Virus record (IMG/VR): IMGVR_UViG_3300025695_000006
Coordinates: 1-64,000 of that record
Length of the DNA stretch: 64,000 bases
Strand: one strand, 5' to 3'
From: a virus
Each line of letters starts with the position of its first letter. Positions within the stretch are counted from its first letter, which is position 1. A program made the position numbers and the translations under genes. A model generated the notes under the pieces. It had not been told where the DNA came from and ran no database searches. It was given only the letters and a program-made list of their open reading frames with translations. Of the stretch, positions 60,828-64,000 are shown one piece after another.

Positions 60828-61893
60828 AGAATTGGTTAGTAACCTAGAATCTGCTATAGCTAAGATTCAAAATAAAGAACATAAAATAATATTTATGGTA
60901 CCAGACACTAAAGGTAACGGTAAATCAAGTGTTATTCACCTGTACGACCAAGCATTAGCTTTAAAAAACGCTGGGTATAATGTAGCAATGTTACACGAAA
61001 AAAACGACTTTATAAAAGTGGGTAGTTGGTTATCAACAGAATGTGACGAGATAGAACACATGTCTATTGAAGATAATAACTTAGTTGTAGGTCCTTCAGA
61101 CTTTATAGTAGTACCAGAAGTGTACGGAAGCGTTTTTGAGCAGATAGTTAACATGCCTATGGAGAAAATAATCTATGTACAATCTTACGATTATATGTTA
61201 GAGGCATTCTCACCTGGTAAATCTTGGCTTGATTCTGGTGCCGAAGAATGTATAACAACATCAAACACTCTCAAGGATATGATTGAAGGTACTGTACCAG
61301 TAAAAGACGTACAATTCATAGAACCTAAAATAGGTGGTAGCTTCAAACCTAGCGAAAAACCACAAAAACCTATTATTGCGATACATTGTCGTGAAGCCAG
61401 AAAAGCAGCTAAATTGATAAAGGCTTTTTACATGAAATATCCTATCTATAGATTCGTTTCATTTAAAGATATGCACACAATGAATCACGACGATTTCGCT
61501 TCAAACTTAAAAGAATGTGCTGTATCAGTCTGGATAGACGATGACTCGTCATTCGGTAGATTCCCAGTAGAATCAATCAAATCTAACGTACCCGTTATAG
61601 GTAAAGTACCTAATATTATCCCAGAATGGATGACTGACGATAACGGTGTATGGATGTACGATGAGAACCAAATACCTGAAATATTATCTAGTTTTATAAA
61701 AAATTGGTTAGACGACACGCTACCTGATAACTTAACTAATGTTAAGGAAACTATTAAGGACAGGTACTCGGAAGATAATTTCGAAAAAAATACTGTAGAG
61801 GTATTTGAACACTTATTCGATAAGAAAGTGAGTAAATTAGAAAAAATAAAAGAGAATATTAAAGAAACATTACAAGAAGATGAGCAAAAGTAA
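60814..61893 (+). CDS. Glycosyltransferase, GT-B-like
   Basis: 359 residues. IIFMVPDTKGNGKSSVIHLYDQAL (seen split around GNGKSS) and ALKNAGYNVAMLHEK form the N-terminal Rossmann half, KIIYVQSYDYMLEAF and CITTSNTLKDMIEG its continuation. PIIAIHCREARKAAKLI, then CAVSVWIDDDSSFGRFPVESIKSNVPVIG, gives the C-terminal half with the PVE donor-binding step. The layout suits a GT-B enzyme; the substrate is unknown. A highly charged C-terminal tail (SKLEKIKENIKETLQE) may form a coiled coil. It overlaps both neighbours by 14 nt. Confidence 0.6.
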   Translation: MEKGKELVSNLESAIAKIQNKEHKIIFMVPDTKGNGKSSVIHLYDQALALKNAGYNVAMLHEKNDFIKVGSWLSTECDEIEHMSIEDNNLVVGPSDFIVVPEVYGSVFEQIVNMPMEKIIYVQSYDYMLEAFSPGKSWLDSGAEECITTSNTLKDMIEGTVPVKDVQFIEPKIGGSFKPSEKPQKPIIAIHCREARKAAKLIKAFYMKYPIYRFVSFKDMHTMNHDDFASNLKECAVSVWIDDDSSFGRFPVESIKSNVPVIGKVPNIIPEWMTDDNGVWMYDENQIPEILSSFIKNWLDDTLPDNLTNVKETIKDRYSEDNFEKNTVEVFEHLFDKKVSKLEKIKENIKETLQEDEQK

Positions 61894-62713
61894 TTTAACA
61901 ATTATAGTACCAGTACATTCAGTAGAAGATGCGGGTAAACATAAGTTTGATGATATGTTCGATATAGCACTATCATCCATTAACATAAATGAAACTAAAC
62001 CAGAAAAGGTACTAGTAGTCATATGTGATTGTTCCGATGTCAAAGAAAAGGTAGAATCAGTAGATTTTGGTAAATACGATGGACTAGACATAGAAGTTAT
62101 AGTTAACACTGGTGAAACTGATTACCAAAGTCAGATAAACTTCGCTGCTAAAGAGGTTAACACTGAATTTATGAGTGTCCTAGAGTTTGATGATGAATTA
62201 TCTAAAACTTGGTTTAAAAACGTTAACGACCACATAGAGTCTTACCCTGAAGTAGATTTATTCTTACCCATCGTAAATGATGTTGACCAAGAAGGTAATT
62301 TCATTGGGTTATCGAACGAAGCTGTATGGGCGTACAACTTTACTGAAACAGTTGGTAATATTGATCTAGAAGTACTACTTGAATACCCTAACATCAGTTT
62401 ATGTGGTATGGTTATAAAAACTGAAGTGTTTAATAATATAGGTGGTTTAAAACAAATTAAACTAACATTTAATTATGAATTCCTATTAAGATTCCATAGT
62501 AATGGTCATAAATCAATGGTCATCCCTAAGATAGCTTACAAACACGTAAACATGAGAGATAACTCTTTATTCTGGTTGTACAAAAATAGTGAAGCCTTAG
62601 AATATAAGATCGAACCAAATGAGGGTTTATTCTGGATGGAAACTGCTAAGAAAGAGTATTTGTTTAATGATGATAGAAATATAAAATATGAGGATGTAGA
62701 AACAGTTGATTAA
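61880..62713 (+). CDS. Glycosyltransferase family 2-like
   Basis: 277 residues. LTIIVPVHSVEDAG (GT2 opening strand), KVLVVICDCSDVKEK, then VNTEFMSVLEFDDELSKTWF (with FDDE in place of the usual DxD), and YEFLLRFHSNGHKSMVIPKIAYKH, broken here by position, correspond to the GT-A fold and its late H. It overlaps the preceding transferase by 14 nt and shares the base after its stop with the start of the sigma-like gene. The pair 60.8-62.7 kb forms a second GT-B/GT-A couple like that at 51-55 kb. Donor and acceptor are unknown. Confidence 0.7.
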   Translation: MSKSNLTIIVPVHSVEDAGKHKFDDMFDIALSSININETKPEKVLVVICDCSDVKEKVESVDFGKYDGLDIEVIVNTGETDYQSQINFAAKEVNTEFMSVLEFDDELSKTWFKNVNDHIESYPEVDLFLPIVNDVDQEGNFIGLSNEAVWAYNFTETVGNIDLEVLLEYPNISLCGMVIKTEVFNNIGGLKQIKLTFNYEFLLRFHSNGHKSMVIPKIAYKHVNMRDNSLFWLYKNSEALEYKIEPNEGLFWMETAKKEYLFNDDRNIKYEDVETVD

Positions 62714-63426
62714 TGGGTAGGAAGAAAAAAAATAAAACCTACTATGGTCCAGAGCAAGAAGAAGCTGTTGTTAGGTTTTTAGAAGCTGAGTCTGACTACG
62801 AACGCCAAAAAATCTATAGGGAAGAATTAAGAGCCCCTATAGATAAGTTAATAGAAAACATAATAAGAACGTATAGACTTTACAGACCATCTTATGAGTT
62901 CGAAGATCTACATTCTGATACATTATCGTTTCTAATAACTAAATTCGACAAATTCAAACCAGAAAAAGGTAAAAAATCGTACTCGTATTTCGGTACTATA
63001 TGTAAAAATTATCTCTTTGGTGAAATGGTCAAGGAGCACAAAAGGAATACATCATTAGTAGATATTGATAAAAGTCAGAGTGATGTATTAAAAAGAGATG
63101 GGTACACTTACTATATAGACACTGAAGATATAGACTTTACACTTTTCTTAGAAAATTTAGCTATAAGTGTTAGAGAAGATTTGAAGAATGATAACCTATC
63201 CGACAATGAGTTTAAGGTTGGTTACGCACTAGCCAAAATATTAGAAGAGTGGAGGGAATTATTCTCAGATGTAAGCGATGGTAAAAATTCAACTAAATTC
63301 AACAAAAACTTAATTCTACTTTACATAAGAAATATGACAGGTTTAAACACTAAAGAAATAAGGAATAGTATGAAAAGGTTTAAATCATTATATAAAATGT
63401 TTAAGAACGATTATCTAGATGACTGA
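62713..63426 (+). CDS. Late sigma factor, gp55-like
   Basis: 237 residues. The N-terminal part has PIDKLIENIIRTYRLYRPSYEFEDLHSDTLSFL (as two helices), then YSYFGTICKNYLFGEM, a region-2-like pair that in T4-type late sigma factors binds core polymerase and the promoter. The C-terminal part is helical (LLYIRNMTGLNTKEIRNSMK, shown only in part). There is no typical sigma region 4 as in host factors. In T4, gp55 directs polymerase to late promoters (TATAAATA). It follows the GT2 gene by overlapping start and stop, and is followed by a small gene that might supply a co-activator. The recognised promoter could be the TATTTATA element found before many structural genes here. Confidence 0.68.
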   Translation: MGRKKKNKTYYGPEQEEAVVRFLEAESDYERQKIYREELRAPIDKLIENIIRTYRLYRPSYEFEDLHSDTLSFLITKFDKFKPEKGKKSYSYFGTICKNYLFGEMVKEHKRNTSLVDIDKSQSDVLKRDGYTYYIDTEDIDFTLFLENLAISVREDLKNDNLSDNEFKVGYALAKILEEWRELFSDVSDGKNSTKFNKNLILLYIRNMTGLNTKEIRNSMKRFKSLYKMFKNDYLDD

Positions 63427-63434
63427 TATTTATT
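63427..63434 (+). promoter_or_regulatory. TATTTATT motif upstream of the 126-residue gene (late promoter candidate)
   Basis: One mismatch from the TATTTATA octamer. It ends 16 nt before the ATG at 63451. Confidence 0.28.
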
Positions 63435-63450
63435 ATAAAATAATATTATT

Positions 63451-63831
63451 ATGGCAATAAAGAAAAAAAAGGTAGAAGTTACTGAAGAAAGCATGAGGGA
63501 ACTAATGCAAGAAACTTATAATGAGATAGTTGACGAAAGAAGCAGGGCGTTATCTGCATATAAAAAGTTTAGTAAAGACATACAAGAAAATTCAGATATA
63601 GCTTTAGTTGGTAAAATAACTAACGATTTACTTAAAATAATTGACTCTTCGATAGAAAAAAAGATTAGGTTAATTAAAATACAAGGTGATATACTGTATA
63701 AATCTGGTAAACCAATTGAAGGTGCTGGTTCAAATATGACTATAACTGAAGATGATCGAAAGTGGGCCGAAGAATTCCTTAAAAACCAATCTAAGGATAA
63801 CTCAAACGGAAACGAAAAAAAATATGAATAG
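63451..63831 (+). CDS. Small helical protein of unknown function
   Basis: 126 residues, mostly helical and charged: MRELMQETYNEIVDERSRAL, KFSKDIQENSDIALVGKITND, KIIDSSIEKKIRLIKIQGDI, then a G/S-rich spacer and DDRKWAEEFLKNQ at the end. The sequence suggests a helix bundle or coiled coil. It is just after the sigma-factor gene and just before a gene cut by the right edge (2 nt between them). A small transcription co-factor or a small terminase-type subunit are possible by location, neither supported by motifs. Confidence 0.6.
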   Translation: MAIKKKKVEVTEESMRELMQETYNEIVDERSRALSAYKKFSKDIQENSDIALVGKITNDLLKIIDSSIEKKIRLIKIQGDILYKSGKPIEGAGSNMTITEDDRKWAEEFLKNQSKDNSNGNEKKYE

Positions 63832-63833
63832 GT

Positions 63834-64000
63834 ATGAGTTCACAAAGCGAAATATTTTCAAGATATAGATCATTAACTACATCAAATACACAGAAAGGGT
63901 TTATTACTGACTCACAAAAGAAAATCAATAAATTAGAGTTTATTGATTTTTTGGTTGAATTAGTTAAGTCAACTAGAGGTCAAAAAGAGTTTAAAAGTTT
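63834..64000 (+). CDS. Unknown gene, N-terminal fragment (cut by window edge)
   Basis: The open frame starts with ATG at 63834 and continues off the right edge, giving 55 residues: a polar start (SSQSEIFSRYRSL), then KINKLEFIDFLVELVKSTRG and further basic residues. It starts 2 nt after the stop of the preceding gene, so it belongs to the same unit. The fragment is too short to identify; a head gene would be consistent with the neighbourhood. Confidence 0.6.
   Translation, partial: MSSQSEIFSRYRSLTTSNTQKGFITDSQKKINKLEFIDFLVELVKSTRGQKEFKS

Noticed and set aside
1-64000. tRNA or other structured RNA genes
   Set aside because: Gaps between genes are short and none shows a cloverleaf or conserved arm sequences such as GGTTCGAAT-like T loops outside coding regions.

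Overview
The window is a segment of a large, AT-rich, contractile-tailed (T4-type, myovirus-like) phage genome that very probably infects a member of the Bacteroidota. The phage assignment rests on a nearly complete contractile tail module (neck, tail terminator, sheath, tube, assembly chaperones, tape measure, baseplate, hub) together with UvsX-like recombinase, ssDNA-binding protein, family B DNA polymerase, 5'-exonuclease, dUTPase and a gp55-like sigma factor. The host assignment is inference: genes lack Shine-Dalgarno sequences and have A/T-rich leaders, two replication genes have a Bacteroidota-style promoter (TTTG-like box, 19-20 nt, TAnnTTTG), and one embedded gene encodes an Omp28-like lipoprotein typical of that phylum. 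The standard genetic code is used. I saw no tRNA, rRNA, CRISPR array or insertion sequence.

Layout. About 1-37.1 kb is read almost entirely on the minus strand. In transcription order (right to left) it holds gp14-like neck protein, gp15-like tail terminator, sheath, tube, a pair of overlapping tail-assembly chaperone ORFs, a small unknown gene, two paralogous tape-measure proteins, a 2932-residue repeat-rich baseplate protein with an OmpA-like segment, gp53-like wedge protein, two very large baseplate/hub proteins, a DUF2272 plus cell-wall-hydrolase protein and three small unknown genes, then ssb, uvsX and a 5'-nuclease running off the left edge. A Vsr-like endonuclease gene on the plus strand interrupts this block next to the tube gene.

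From about 37.2 kb almost everything is on the plus strand: a SNF2 helicase, (a minus-strand GP88-like cysteine protein), gp13-like neck protein, two probable appendage proteins, DNA polymerase, five genes of unknown function, a short holin too small for routine ORF calling, and a DUF397-like mini-protein ending at a strong terminator. Then comes an accessory region (49.5-62.7 kb): an Omp28-like thioredoxin-fold lipoprotein, a heptose-kinase-like gene, glycosyltransferases, dUTPase, two sialyltransferase-like proteins, a NeuA-like CMP-sialate synthetase, an FkbM methyltransferase, a NeuB-like sialic acid synthase, a small HAD phosphatase, PhoH, and two more glycosyltransferases. The right end holds a gp55-like sigma factor and two unknown genes, the last cut by the window edge.

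The most striking system is the glycan cassette at 50.3-62.7 kb. It brings together an enzyme that makes a nonulosonic (sialic-type) acid, one that activates it with CMP, two candidate transferases and several other sugar-transfer enzymes in one co-directional, mostly overlapping gene string. I infer that the phage makes and attaches a sialic-acid-like sugar, either to the host surface or to its own virion. A second theme is regulation: replication genes appear to carry host-like promoters, whereas many structural genes follow a TATTTATA motif, which would fit recognition by the phage's own gp55-like sigma factor.
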